DNA from: Deinococcus aerius
GTDB taxonomy: Bacteria > Deinococcota > Deinococci > Deinococcales > Deinococcaceae
Direction: 5' to 3'
Assembly: GCF_002897375.1 (NCBI RefSeq)
Contig: NZ_BFAG01000007.1
Location: forward strand, 124,001 to 188,000
DNA length: 64,000 bases
Part shown: positions 27,568-35,790 of the stretch, piece by piece
How positions within the stretch are numbered: position 1 is the stretch's first letter
Layout: each line of letters begins with the position of its first letter
Notes under the pieces: model-generated
What the model saw: the letters and a program-made list of their open reading frames with translations, nothing else
Told to the model about the DNA's origin: nothing
Database searches by the model: none
Translations under genes and position numbers: made by a program

Positions 27568-28833
27568 TCAGCGCGAGGCGTTCCGCTGCGCCTCGGTCAC
27601 CATCTTCGTGGCCGTGGCCTGGGCCTCGTCCAGCGCCGCCTTGGGGTCCTTGCCGCGCAGCAGCACGTCGTCCACCGCCTTGCTGACGACGGTGTCCACC
27701 CCGGCGCCGTAGATCGGCGCGACGCTCACGAAGGTGTACTTCAGGTTGCCCGCGAGCTTGAGAAAGTTGGGGTTCTTGTTCGCCAGCCGCGCCACCTGAT
27801 AGCCGGGCAGGTCGTTCTGCTCGGCGGCCCAGATCTTGGCGCCCTCGGTGGCGAGGTACCGGGCAAAGGCGAACGCTTCCTTGGGATGGTCGGTGCCGCG
27901 GGGAATCTCGATGTTGAAGCCGCCCCCCCACGAGCTGTTGCCGTCCTGCTTGCCGTCCTCGGTCGGGACCGCCACGAACCCGAAGTTCAGGTTCGGGGCG
28001 TACTGCTTCAGGGTGCTGAGGTAGTTGCCGTTGCGGACCACCATGGGCACCTTGCCGGACATGAACTCGTCCTGCGCCCCGCCGCCGAAGGAGGCCTTGA
28101 AGGCGGCGACGTTGGCCGCCCCGTACTTGTCGTTCCACTTCTTCATCCACGCCAGCACCTTCACGGCGGTGGGGTTGTTGATGCGCGGGTTGTCGTAGCC
28201 CGCGTCCCACAACGAGCCGCCCGCGTTGGTGACCCAGCCGTCGTAGCCGAAGTCACCGAAGTTCGGGTGGAAGCCGATGCGCGTCCAGCGGTTGCCGTCC
28301 TTCTTGTCGAGCTTGGCGGCGTAGGTCCACAGGTCGTCCCAGCTCCTGGGCGGCTTGTTGGGGTCGAGGCCCGCGGCCTTGAACGCGTCCTTGTTGTAAA
28401 ACAGCACCCGCGTGTCGGTCACGAAGGGCAGCGCGTACTGCTTGCCGTTGTAGGTGCCGGTGGCCCACAGGTTGGGATAAAAGCCGCTCTTGAGCTGATC
28501 GGCCCCCAGCGCGCTCATGTTCACGTTCTGGTTCTTGGCCGCGCGCTGCTTGCTGGTGCGGATGTCGATCACGACCACGTCGGGCGCGTTCCCGGCCGCG
28601 ACCCCGGCGAGGGTTTTGGTGATGATCTGGTCGAAGGGCACGCCGGTGTACTCCACCTGGACGTTGGGGTTGCGCTGGTTCCAGGTATCGACGATGCGGT
28701 TGATGGTGGGGCGGCGCTGCTCACTCAGCCAGTGGGCCGAGAAGCGCAGCGTGACTCTTTGCGCCAGGCTGGGAGCCGCCAGGGCATTCAGGCCGATAAG
28801 CATACCGGTCATGACGAGGACCTTCCGATTCAT
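27568..28833 (-). CDS. Sugar ABC transporter substrate-binding protein
   Basis: 421 residues from the ATG at 28833, which follows AGGAGG. The N terminus is a signal peptide (MNRKVLVMTGMLIGLNALAAPSLAQ) and the body is a cluster B carbohydrate-binding protein of the MalE/UgpB type: IVDTWNQRNPNVQVEY, WATGTYNGKQYALPFVTD and AFKAAGLDPNKPPRSWDDLW. It captures an oligosaccharide outside the membrane. The matching permeases are probably those at 34876-36698, 6 kb away on the other strand. No ATPase for this importer is visible in the window; a shared MsmK/MalK-type ATPase is the usual solution. A near-consensus promoter precedes it. Confidence 0.93.
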   Translation of the reverse strand: MNRKVLVMTGMLIGLNALAAPSLAQRVTLRFSAHWLSEQRRPTINRIVDTWNQRNPNVQVEYTGVPFDQIITKTLAGVAAGNAPDVVVIDIRTSKQRAAKNQNVNMSALGADQLKSGFYPNLWATGTYNGKQYALPFVTDTRVLFYNKDAFKAAGLDPNKPPRSWDDLWTYAAKLDKKDGNRWTRIGFHPNFGDFGYDGWVTNAGGSLWDAGYDNPRINNPTAVKVLAWMKKWNDKYGAANVAAFKASFGGGAQDEFMSGKVPMVVRNGNYLSTLKQYAPNLNFGFVAVPTEDGKQDGNSSWGGGFNIEIPRGTDHPKEAFAFARYLATEGAKIWAAEQNDLPGYQVARLANKNPNFLKLAGNLKYTFVSVAPIYGAGVDTVVSKAVDDVLLRGKDPKAALDEAQATATKMVTEAQRNASR

Positions 28834-28860
28834 AGCTTCCTCCTGCATCTGTGGATGCAA

Positions 28861-28869
28861 CCCAATTGT
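28861..28869. repeat. CCCAATTGT direct repeat, copy 1 (possible operator)
   Basis: CCCAATTGT, in the start region of the binding-protein promoter between the -10 box and the gene. An identical copy is at 29083-29091, near the glycosyltransferase start, and a one-mismatch form (CCCAGTTGT) at 34774-34782 in the next divergent promoter region. Confidence 0.4.
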
Positions 28870-28879
28870 ACTTTACTTC

Positions 28880-28908
28880 ATACTATTAAAAAATTCCAGA
28901 TTCGTCAA
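28880..28908 (-). promoter_or_regulatory. Promoter of the sugar-binding-protein gene
   Basis: On the minus strand TTGACG (28903-28908), a 17-bp A/T-rich spacer, and TAGTAT (28880-28885), placed about 46 bp before the start codon. The hexamers match the vegetative sigma consensus at 5 and 4 of 6 positions. The AT-rich block stands out clearly in this GC-rich region. Confidence 0.7.
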
Positions 28909-29082
28909 TATGGCGGTGGAGTTCCTTGGCACCCTCAGGAAGGCGCTGTGATGGGCGGCGAAACATCGGGTGAGGGGGCGCCCCCCATACGGCCCCCGAA
29001 ACCGCAAGAAATACCGGTGGGAATCTGAACCGGCCAGGACCGCCTAAGGGGGGAAGACGAGTATATGGTACGCTCCTGACCG

Positions 29083-29091
29083 CCCAATTGT
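29083..29091. repeat. CCCAATTGT direct repeat, copy 2 (possible operator)
   Basis: Identical to 28861-28869 and in the same orientation, 222 bp apart, 27 bp before the glycosyltransferase start. The pair flanks the divergent promoter region, as expected for a shared regulator or a looping repressor. Confidence 0.4.
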
Positions 29092-29117
29092 GTTGTTCAT
29101 CCCCTGGAGGGACCTTG

Positions 29118-30062
29118 ATGCGTCGACTTCGTATCCTGACCTGGCCGGTGCATGGCAGCTACATGTACTACCTGTCGCAGGCGCCCCACGACTTCTACCT
29201 GCCGGTCAAGGAGGGTGGGCTGAACGGGTACGGTGGGCGGGGCGACTACGACCTTCTGGGTGGGAACGTCCGGGATATTCCCGCCGAGGAGGTGAAGTCC
29301 GCGCCGTTCGACGTGATCCTCTTCCAGGGCCGCTGGCACTACGAGGTCGACCAGTACGAGCTGCTCAGCGAGGCCCAGCGGCAACTGCCCCGCATCTACC
29401 TGGAACACGACCCGCCGCGCGAGTCGCCGACCGACACGAAGCATCCGGTCGACGATCCGAATGTGCTGCTGGTCCACGTCACCCACTTCAACGACCTGAT
29501 GTGGGACCCGGGCCGCACCCCCACCCGGGTCGTCGAACACGGGGTGATCGTGCCGCCGGACGCGCGCTACACGGGGGAGCTGGAACGCGGTCTGGTCGTC
29601 GTCAACAACCTACGGCTGAGGGGGCGGCGGCTCGGAGCCGACGTGTTCCAGCGCGCGAGGGAGCGGCTGCCGCTTGACCTCGCCGGCATGGACGCGGAGG
29701 CGTTCGGGGGCTGGTCGCTGCATCTGGAGGACCTGCACCGGATGCAGGGCCGTTACCGCTTCTTCCTCAATCCCATCCGCTATACCAGCCTGGGCCTAGC
29801 GGTGTGCGAGGCGATGATGGTCGGTCTGCCCATCGTTGGGCTGGCGACCACGGAGATGGTCACGGCGGTCCGTCACGGTGTCAGCGGCTACCTGGACACC
29901 GACGTTGACCGGGTGGTGGAGTACGGCCAGCTCCTGCTGCGTGAGCCGGGGCACGCCCGGGAACTGGGGGAGGCTGCCCGCCGCACCGCCCAGGAGCGCT
30001 TTGGGATCGGGCGCTTTGCCCACGACTGGAGTGAGGTTTTTCTGGATGTGGCGGGGCGCTGA
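29118..30062 (+). CDS. Glycosyltransferase family 1/4-like protein
   Basis: 314 residues from the ATG at 29118, with CTGGAGGG upstream. The C-terminal half shows a GT-B fold signature: FLNPIRYTSLGLAVCEAMMV, with the conserved Glu in the nucleotide-sugar site, then GLPIVGLAT and the Val/Gly-rich strand. The N-terminal half is a divergent Rossmann-like acceptor domain (RILTWPVHGSYMYYLSQAP). It would transfer a sugar from an activated donor. It is divergent from the sugar-binding protein. A transferase inside a degradative island is unusual; it may act in envelope glycan synthesis with the nearby SIS isomerase. Confidence 0.8.
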   Translation: MRRLRILTWPVHGSYMYYLSQAPHDFYLPVKEGGLNGYGGRGDYDLLGGNVRDIPAEEVKSAPFDVILFQGRWHYEVDQYELLSEAQRQLPRIYLEHDPPRESPTDTKHPVDDPNVLLVHVTHFNDLMWDPGRTPTRVVEHGVIVPPDARYTGELERGLVVVNNLRLRGRRLGADVFQRARERLPLDLAGMDAEAFGGWSLHLEDLHRMQGRYRFFLNPIRYTSLGLAVCEAMMVGLPIVGLATTEMVTAVRHGVSGYLDTDVDRVVEYGQLLLREPGHARELGEAARRTAQERFGIGRFAHDWSEVFLDVAGR

Positions 30063-30641
30063 GGGGGCGAGGGGCCGTGGCCGTCTCTCCCTTCAGGGTG
30101 AAGTGTGGCGCTGCTGGGGGCAGGGCATCTTGCTGCGGTTTGCCCCCACCCCCCCAACCCCCCTACCCCCACCGGGGGCGACGACTCCGCCGCGCGGGGC
30201 GGCCCGCGCGTTGACGCCAAGCTCGCTGACGTGTCTCTCCTCTAAGTAGAGGGGGGAGCTTTCCGCTGCGCTCGGCAAGGGGCTCGCCCATTCCGCCAGT
30301 AGGTCGTGTTCTCGACGCGCAAGGTTTGATCTTGTTGCTTGCTGAGCCGCGTGCCCACCGTCTCGCTGCGCGAGCAAGGCGTGGTGAAGGCCGTGCGAGC
30401 GTGAGCCGAGGGGTGGGAATGGGCCGTCCACAGTAGACGGTTGTTAAGGGGCTAAAGCTTTGGCGCTGTGACTCCCTCTTCCCTTGCGGGGGAGGCTGGG
30501 ACTCGCAGAGCTGCTTGCAGAGGGGGGTGGCAGGCACCGCCTGCCCTCTGGTGGCCGTCAAAACCCTCCTTCCCGCCCTGAGTCCAGCAGCAAGGGAACA
30601 GCCGGACGCCCGACCTGGACGGCGTCAGGGCCTGCCCCGGC
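30063..30641. other. 579-bp repeat-rich gap between glycosyltransferase and GH38 ends
   Basis: Convergent gene ends surround non-coding sequence made of short repeat-like blocks: C-rich tracts at 30135-30175; a CCTCT-AAGT-AGAGG hairpin near 30237-30250; CTCGC-TGC-GCGAG near 30332-30344; a G-rich block near 30485 that resembles part of the dispersed repeat; and a perfect 7-bp hairpin GGCAGGC-ACC-GCCTGCC at 30529-30545. No protein is supported. It looks like a place where small mobile or terminator repeats have collected. Confidence 0.5.
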
Positions 30642-33083
30642 TCACGCTTCCCCCAGCGTCTCCAGCTCCGTGAGGTTCAGGGTCAGGACCGGGCCGTCCC
30701 CGTCGGGGATGAGAAGGGTCTTGATCTCGTAGGCGCCCAGCGGCGTGCGGAGTTCCCGCCCGAGAAAAGGGAGCGTCAGGTGCGCCCGGGTCGGCTGGCC
30801 GTGCGTCTCGACGAGGCGCAGGACGTGGCCGCGGCCGTCCTCGGCGCGTTTAAGCACCGTGACCTGCACGTTTTCCGGCTCGGCCGACAGGAAGGACCCC
30901 GCCGGGTCCAGCGGTCCCGGGTGGTACGTCTCGGGAATGATGACGGGGCGCTCGGTCAGGGTGGCGGCCAGGCGGGGAACCCCGGCCTCCCGCCAGGTGC
31001 CCTCGTGCGGGTAGAGCCAGTATGTGAAGGTCTGCTCGCCCTGGTCCAGGAAGCGGTAGTCGCCGTCCTGGCTTGGGACGTAGGGATCGTGGTGGGCGAT
31101 GATGGGGGAACGCAGGACCGTCAGCCGAATGTTCGTGTCCAGGGTGTCGTAGCTGGACTTCGCGTCGTTGACCAGGGTTAGGCCGCGGACGGCGCCCGTG
31201 GGGCGGAAGACGCCGCTCAGGTCCACCCAGCGCTGTCCGGGCTCCTCGCTGCCGTCGGTGGGCCGGGTGGTGACGCCGTACGGCGCCTCGAAGGTGGCCT
31301 GCGGGGCCAGCAGGTGGGCCGGGAAGTGCAGCTTCAGCACCCGGTGCCGCTCGTGCCAGTCCACCCGGACGCGCACCTCCACGTACGGCTGGTCCGCGAA
31401 CAGGGAGAACTCCTGCGTCAGGGTGCTGCCGCCGTAACGGCTCACCGCGCGCACCGTGCTCCTCACCGGGCCGCGCTCCACCAGGGTGCAGGTCGCGTCC
31501 GCGAAGCGGCCCACGGGGTCGCCATACCGGAAGACCCCGTGGCTCCAGGTGTCGCTGTCGTCGCGCAGGACCAGACCGACGGCGGCGGTGTCGCGGAACA
31601 CGTCCACCTCTCCGCGCTTGTCGAGCAGCCGCGCGATGCCCCCCGTCTGCGGGTCCATGTCGAGCCGGTACGCGGCGTTCTCCAGGTGAGTATCGCTGGC
31701 CTCCACCGCCGGGAATTCGGGGGCGGCCCCGGGCAGGATGGTATAGGTGCGGTAGCCGAGAGGGGGCAGGTCCACCAGCCAGGTCAGGCGTTTGCGCCAG
31801 CCGGTGACGGTCGCCTCGGACCGGATGCGCTGGGCGGGAATGGGGCGGCCCCCCTCGTCGGTGACGGTGAAGCTCTCCGGCACCCCGCCGGTCTCGTGCT
31901 CGACGGGCAGGCGCACCGGGAAGGCGTGCGGGTTGAACACGACGTAGGGTTTGCTGCCCTCCCGCTGGGGGATGCTCACCCGCCAGCTCAGGCGCAAGGC
32001 GGCGGCGTTGGTGACATGCTGGGCGGTGGCGAGCGCCTCGCCGTACTCGTGGCGGGCGTCCTCGTAGGCGCTCTCGATGGAACTGCCCGCCAGGATGTCG
32101 TGGAACTGGTTGAACAGCACCCGCTTCCAGGCCCGCTCCAGGTCCGCCCCCGGATAGGGGAGGCCGGTGACCGCCGTGGCGAGCGTCGCCAGCTTTTCCG
32201 CCCGCACGAGCGCGAGTTCCGCCTGGCGGTTCCAGCGCTTGACCCCGGAATGCGCCGCGTAGCAGCCCACCGCGTGGTGCTGCAACTCGTCGGTCCAGAC
32301 CGGCACCCGGCGGCCCTGCACCGCGTCGAAGTAGCGGCTGGGGTCGCTGAAGCGCAGCTCGGGCAGGTCCTCCTCGCCGTTCATGCGCGCGATGGAGGCG
32401 AGGTTCTCCCGGGTGGGACCCCCGCCGTGATTGCCCACCCCGTAAAAGCACATCAGCTCGTCGACCGGCTGGCCGAGTTCGGTCATGCACTTGCGGACGT
32501 GCGCCTCCAGGTCCTTGCCCCAGGTGCAGTACTCGTACGGGATGCGGAAGGTGAGGACCCGCGAGCCGTCCGGCCCCTCCCACCAGAACAGGCGCCCCGG
32601 CAGCGCCTGCTCGTGCGGGCCGGGGCGCATGAAGGTGTAGCGGGTCAGGCCGCTTTTCAGCAGGATCTGCGGGAGCGTGCCCGCGTGCCCGAAGGAGTCG
32701 GGGTTGTACCCGGTGTCGGCGGTGCGGCCAAAGCGCGACTGGAAGAAGCGCTGGCCGTACAGACCCTGCCGCACGAAGCTCTCCCCGCCGGGGAGGTTGC
32801 AGTCGGGCTGCACCCACCAGCCCCCGACGAGTGCCCAGCGGCCCTCCCGGACGCGGGCCTGAATCTCCGCGAACATCTCGGGCTCGTTCGCCTCGATCCA
32901 GGCGAGGTGCCCGGCGGACGAGCAGGTGAAGATGAAGTCGGGGTGTTCACTCAGGCGGTCGAGCGCCGAGCGGTAGGTCGCCTTGATCTCCTGAAAGCCC
33001 TCCGGCCAGTTCCACAGCCACACGGGGTCGATGTGGCCGTTGCCGATCATGTGGAACACGGCGTGTGTCACGTCCGTGGTCAT
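30642..33083 (-). CDS. Alpha-mannosidase, glycoside hydrolase family 38 (1)
   Basis: 813-residue cytoplasmic GH38 enzyme. The ATG at 33083 overlaps the SIS gene stop (ATGA). Zinc ligands H17 and D19 are in GNGHIDPVW, the nucleophile is D129 in YNPDSFGHAGTLPQ, and the last zinc His is H328 in FNQFHDILAGSSIESAYED. The C-terminal 450 residues form the beta-sandwich domains. The nearest relative in this window is the enzyme at 42936-45440, with the same motifs and length. It hydrolyses terminal alpha-mannose; the linkage cannot be read from the sequence. It is the last gene of the ROK-SIS-GH38 operon. Confidence 0.93.
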   Translation of the reverse strand: MTTDVTHAVFHMIGNGHIDPVWLWNWPEGFQEIKATYRSALDRLSEHPDFIFTCSSAGHLAWIEANEPEMFAEIQARVREGRWALVGGWWVQPDCNLPGGESFVRQGLYGQRFFQSRFGRTADTGYNPDSFGHAGTLPQILLKSGLTRYTFMRPGPHEQALPGRLFWWEGPDGSRVLTFRIPYEYCTWGKDLEAHVRKCMTELGQPVDELMCFYGVGNHGGGPTRENLASIARMNGEEDLPELRFSDPSRYFDAVQGRRVPVWTDELQHHAVGCYAAHSGVKRWNRQAELALVRAEKLATLATAVTGLPYPGADLERAWKRVLFNQFHDILAGSSIESAYEDARHEYGEALATAQHVTNAAALRLSWRVSIPQREGSKPYVVFNPHAFPVRLPVEHETGGVPESFTVTDEGGRPIPAQRIRSEATVTGWRKRLTWLVDLPPLGYRTYTILPGAAPEFPAVEASDTHLENAAYRLDMDPQTGGIARLLDKRGEVDVFRDTAAVGLVLRDDSDTWSHGVFRYGDPVGRFADATCTLVERGPVRSTVRAVSRYGGSTLTQEFSLFADQPYVEVRVRVDWHERHRVLKLHFPAHLLAPQATFEAPYGVTTRPTDGSEEPGQRWVDLSGVFRPTGAVRGLTLVNDAKSSYDTLDTNIRLTVLRSPIIAHHDPYVPSQDGDYRFLDQGEQTFTYWLYPHEGTWREAGVPRLAATLTERPVIIPETYHPGPLDPAGSFLSAEPENVQVTVLKRAEDGRGHVLRLVETHGQPTRAHLTLPFLGRELRTPLGAYEIKTLLIPDGDGPVLTLNLTELETLGEA

Positions 33084-33679
33084 GCGGGGGTTTCCTCGGC
33101 CACGTCGTCCTCCACGAAGGCGTCGTCGATGCTCTCGCACAGCACGTGGATGAGCAGGATGTGCATCTCCTGAATGTGTGCAGTCCGGCTGCTCGGAGCT
33201 TTCAGGGTGATGTCCGCGTGCCGGGCCGCCTCCCCGCCCGCTTCTCCGGTCAGGGCGACCGTGACGGCGCCCCGGTCTCGCGCAGCCGCAAGGGCCTTGA
33301 CCACGTTGGCGCTGTTGCCGCTGGTGGTGATGCCGACCAGCACGTCGCCCGGCCCCACGAGCGCCCGGACCTGGCGGGCGAACACCTCGTCGAAGGCGTA
33401 GTCGTTGCCGATGCAGGTCAGCGCGCTGGAGTCGGTGGTCAGGGCCAGCGCGGGCAGGGGGCGGCGCTCGCGCCGGTAGCGCCCGGTCAGTTCCGCCGCG
33501 AAGTGCTGCGCGTCCGCGGCGCTGCCGCCGTTGCCGCAGGTCACGAGCTTGTGGCCGTTCGTCAGGGCGCTGACGCAGGCCTGGGCCGCCGCCGTCACCC
33601 CGGGCGCGAGATCACCCAGCCGGTCGAGCGCCTCGCGGTGCCGGTCGATGTAGGTCTGGAGATGCCGCGCTGCTGTCAT
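33080..33679 (-). CDS. SIS-domain sugar-phosphate isomerase, GmhA-like
   Basis: 199 residues; both ends overlap neighbours by 4 bp (ATGA). It has the SIS fold with GNGGSAADAQHFAAELTGRY and GITTSGNSANVVKALAAAR, which bind the sugar phosphate, and the GmhA-type tail TAHIQEMHILLIHVLCESID. GmhA converts sedoheptulose 7-phosphate to heptose 7-phosphate. In this operon it lies between a ROK sugar kinase and an alpha-mannosidase, so it could instead handle the phosphate of mannose, N-acetylmannosamine or another hexose released by that enzyme. Confidence 0.88.
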   Translation of the reverse strand: MTAARHLQTYIDRHREALDRLGDLAPGVTAAAQACVSALTNGHKLVTCGNGGSAADAQHFAAELTGRYRRERRPLPALALTTDSSALTCIGNDYAFDEVFARQVRALVGPGDVLVGITTSGNSANVVKALAAARDRGAVTVALTGEAGGEAARHADITLKAPSSRTAHIQEMHILLIHVLCESIDDAFVEDDVAEETPA

Positions 33680-34665
33680 ACCAGAACCTCCTGCCGTTCC
33701 CGCAGGGCCACCGCCGCCGCGCCCAGCACTCCCACGTGCTCGGCCAGTTCCGCCGGGCAGATGTCGACACCGGAGACCAGCGCGGGCATCGCGCGCCCCT
33801 CGACCCGCTCACGCAGGGGTGGAAACAGGAATTCGCCGAAATTGGTGATGCCCCCCCCGATCACAACCCGCTCCGGGTCAAAGGCGTTCACGATGCTCGC
33901 CACTCCGGCGGCCAGGATGTCGAGCGTCTCGTCCCACAGTTCCCGGGCGACGGGGTCTCCCGCCCGGAGGGCAGTCAGGACCGTCTCGGCGGTGAGGTCC
34001 CGCGGGTCCGGGGCCAGGCGCGCGAGCAGCGACTCGGGGTGCCGGGCGGCCCGCTCCCGGGCGCGGCGGGCGATGCCCGTGCCCGAGGCGTAGGCTTCCA
34101 GGCAGCCCCGCCCGCCGCAGTTGCAGGGGTCGCCGTCGTACCGGACCTGGAGGTGACCGAGTTCGCCCGCGTTGCCGCGCTTGCCCCGGTACAGTTCCCC
34201 GTTCAGGATCAGGCCGCTGCCGATGCCGGTCGAGACGGTGAGGTATACCATGTGCCGGGTGCCGCGCCCGGCCCCGAAGTGAAACTCGGCCAGCGCGGCG
34301 GCGTTGGCGTCGTTGTCCAGCGCGACGGGCAGCCCCAGGGCCTCGCGCAGGCGCCCGGCGAGGGGGTAGTCGATCCAGCCGGGCAGGTTCGGGGGATTCT
34401 GGACCAGGCCGCGCTCGGTGTCGAGCGGCCCGCCGCAGCCGACGCCCACGCTCTGCACCGGCACGGGGCTGCGCCCCAGGAGCGTCCGGCTCAGGCCCAG
34501 GATGCGGCCCAGCACCCGGTCCGGGCCCTCCTCGACGTGGGTGGGGGTGCGGGCGACATCGAGGAGCGTCCCGGCGGCGTCGACGATCCCGGCGGCCAGC
34601 TTCGTTCCGCCGATATCGATGGCCAGGACATGGCTTGGTATGGCCTCCAGCGGAAGCGTGGGCAC
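33676..34665 (-). CDS. ROK family sugar kinase
   Basis: 329 residues from a GTG at 34665 preceded by CAGGAGG. The ATP-binding strand is LAIDIGGTKLAAGIVD; the catalytic Asp is in ALDNDANAAALAEF; the zinc-binding ROK signature is GHLQVRYDGDPCNCGGRGC with CLEAYASG. There is no N-terminal DNA-binding domain, so it is a kinase and not a repressor (compare 38419-39663). The likely substrate is glucose, mannose or an N-acetyl amino sugar. It is the first gene of the operon with the SIS isomerase and GH38 enzyme, divergent from the sugar permeases. Confidence 0.92.
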   Translation of the reverse strand: MPTLPLEAIPSHVLAIDIGGTKLAAGIVDAAGTLLDVARTPTHVEEGPDRVLGRILGLSRTLLGRSPVPVQSVGVGCGGPLDTERGLVQNPPNLPGWIDYPLAGRLREALGLPVALDNDANAAALAEFHFGAGRGTRHMVYLTVSTGIGSGLILNGELYRGKRGNAGELGHLQVRYDGDPCNCGGRGCLEAYASGTGIARRARERAARHPESLLARLAPDPRDLTAETVLTALRAGDPVARELWDETLDILAAGVASIVNAFDPERVVIGGGITNFGEFLFPPLRERVEGRAMPALVSGVDICPAELAEHVGVLGAAAVALRERQEVLV

Positions 34666-34745
34666 GGGTGCCTCCTGTACGTTTAAGCTTGGAACAGAGG
34701 TGGGTGGGGCCAACCTCAGCAAGAGCATATACCACAGGCCCCCTT

Positions 34746-34782
34746 TTTCTTTATATATTTAAGCAACTCCAACCCCAGTTGT
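34746..34782. promoter_or_regulatory. AT-rich divergent promoter/operator region, ROK kinase versus sugar permeases
   Basis: Between the starts at 34665 and 34876. The block TTCTTTATATATTTAAG (about 34747-34762) is a sharp AT island containing possible -10 boxes for either strand (TATATT at 34754-34759). It is followed by CCCAGTTGT (34774-34782), a near match to the repeat upstream of the binding-protein gene. No clear -35 box. Confidence 0.45.
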
Positions 34783-34875
34783 CTGTCACGCGGCCCCTGT
34801 CCGGCCAGCAAGGAGGTCTATGTCCCCAATTCGTTCTTCTCTCACTGCTGGCCGCCCCCCCACCTGGAGGTTCGT

Positions 34876-35790
34876 ATGGCACGGATGAGCAGGATGCGCC
34901 GTCAGGAAGCCCTCAACGGGTATCTCTTCATCGCGCCGTGGTTGATCGGCTTTCTGGCGTTCGTCGCCGGGCCGATGCTCTGGTCGCTGTATGCCAGCTT
35001 CACCAACTACGACGTGACCTCGCGCATGGATTGGGTGGGTCTGGACAATTACCGCCGCCTGCTGTTCGACGACCAGCTCTTCTGGATCTCGCTGTACAAC
35101 ACTGGCTTCTACGTGCTGTTCGCCGTGCCGCTCAGCGTGATCACCGGCGTGCTGATCGCCGTGCTGCTCAACCAGCAGATTCCGGGGCAGCGGATTTTTC
35201 GGACCATCTTCTTCCTGCCCAAGGTCCTGACGGGCGTGGCCGTGCTGCTGCTGTGGTTGTGGGTGTTCAACCCCGACTTCGGGCCCATCAACGTCTTCCT
35301 GCGGGCCATCGGGGTGCAGAATCCGCCCCTGTGGTTCTCCGACCCCACCTGGGCCAAGCCCGCGCTGGTCATCATGAGCATGTGGGGTGCGGCGGGCGGC
35401 TACATCATCTACCTGGCGGGCCTCCAGGGCATTCCCCGGCACCTGTACGAGGCGGCCCAGCTCGACGGCGCCACGCCGGTCCAGCAGTTCTGGAACGTCA
35501 CCGTCCCGATGATGTCGCCCACCATCTTCTTCAAGCTGGTCACGGGCATCGCCGCGGCCTTTCAGTTCTGGGAGGCCTCGCTGATCATTTCCGATGGGGG
35601 CAAGGGCGGGCCGTCCTTCTCCACGCTGTTCTACGGCCTGTACATGTGGCAAAAGGCCTTCACGGAGTACCAGATGGGCTACGCCAGCGCGATGGCCTGG
35701 GTGCTGCTGCTCATCACGCTGCTGCTGACCGGCATTCAGTTCTTCGTCTCCCGCCGCTGGGTGTACTACGAAGGTGAGGCCCGTTCATGA
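34876..35790 (+). CDS. Sugar ABC transporter permease, MalF/UgpA type
   Basis: 304 residues with GGAGG upstream and about six membrane helices, from LNGYLFIAPWLIGFLAFVAG onward. The EAA loop is LYEAAQLDGATPVQQFWNVT, and the family signature LNQQIPGQRIFRTIFFLP is present. It forms the channel with the next permease and should serve the binding protein at 27568-28833. The next gene overlaps by 4 bp (ATGA). Confidence 0.93.
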   Translation: MARMSRMRRQEALNGYLFIAPWLIGFLAFVAGPMLWSLYASFTNYDVTSRMDWVGLDNYRRLLFDDQLFWISLYNTGFYVLFAVPLSVITGVLIAVLLNQQIPGQRIFRTIFFLPKVLTGVAVLLLWLWVFNPDFGPINVFLRAIGVQNPPLWFSDPTWAKPALVIMSMWGAAGGYIIYLAGLQGIPRHLYEAAQLDGATPVQQFWNVTVPMMSPTIFFKLVTGIAAAFQFWEASLIISDGGKGGPSFSTLFYGLYMWQKAFTEYQMGYASAMAWVLLLITLLLTGIQFFVSRRWVYYEGEARS

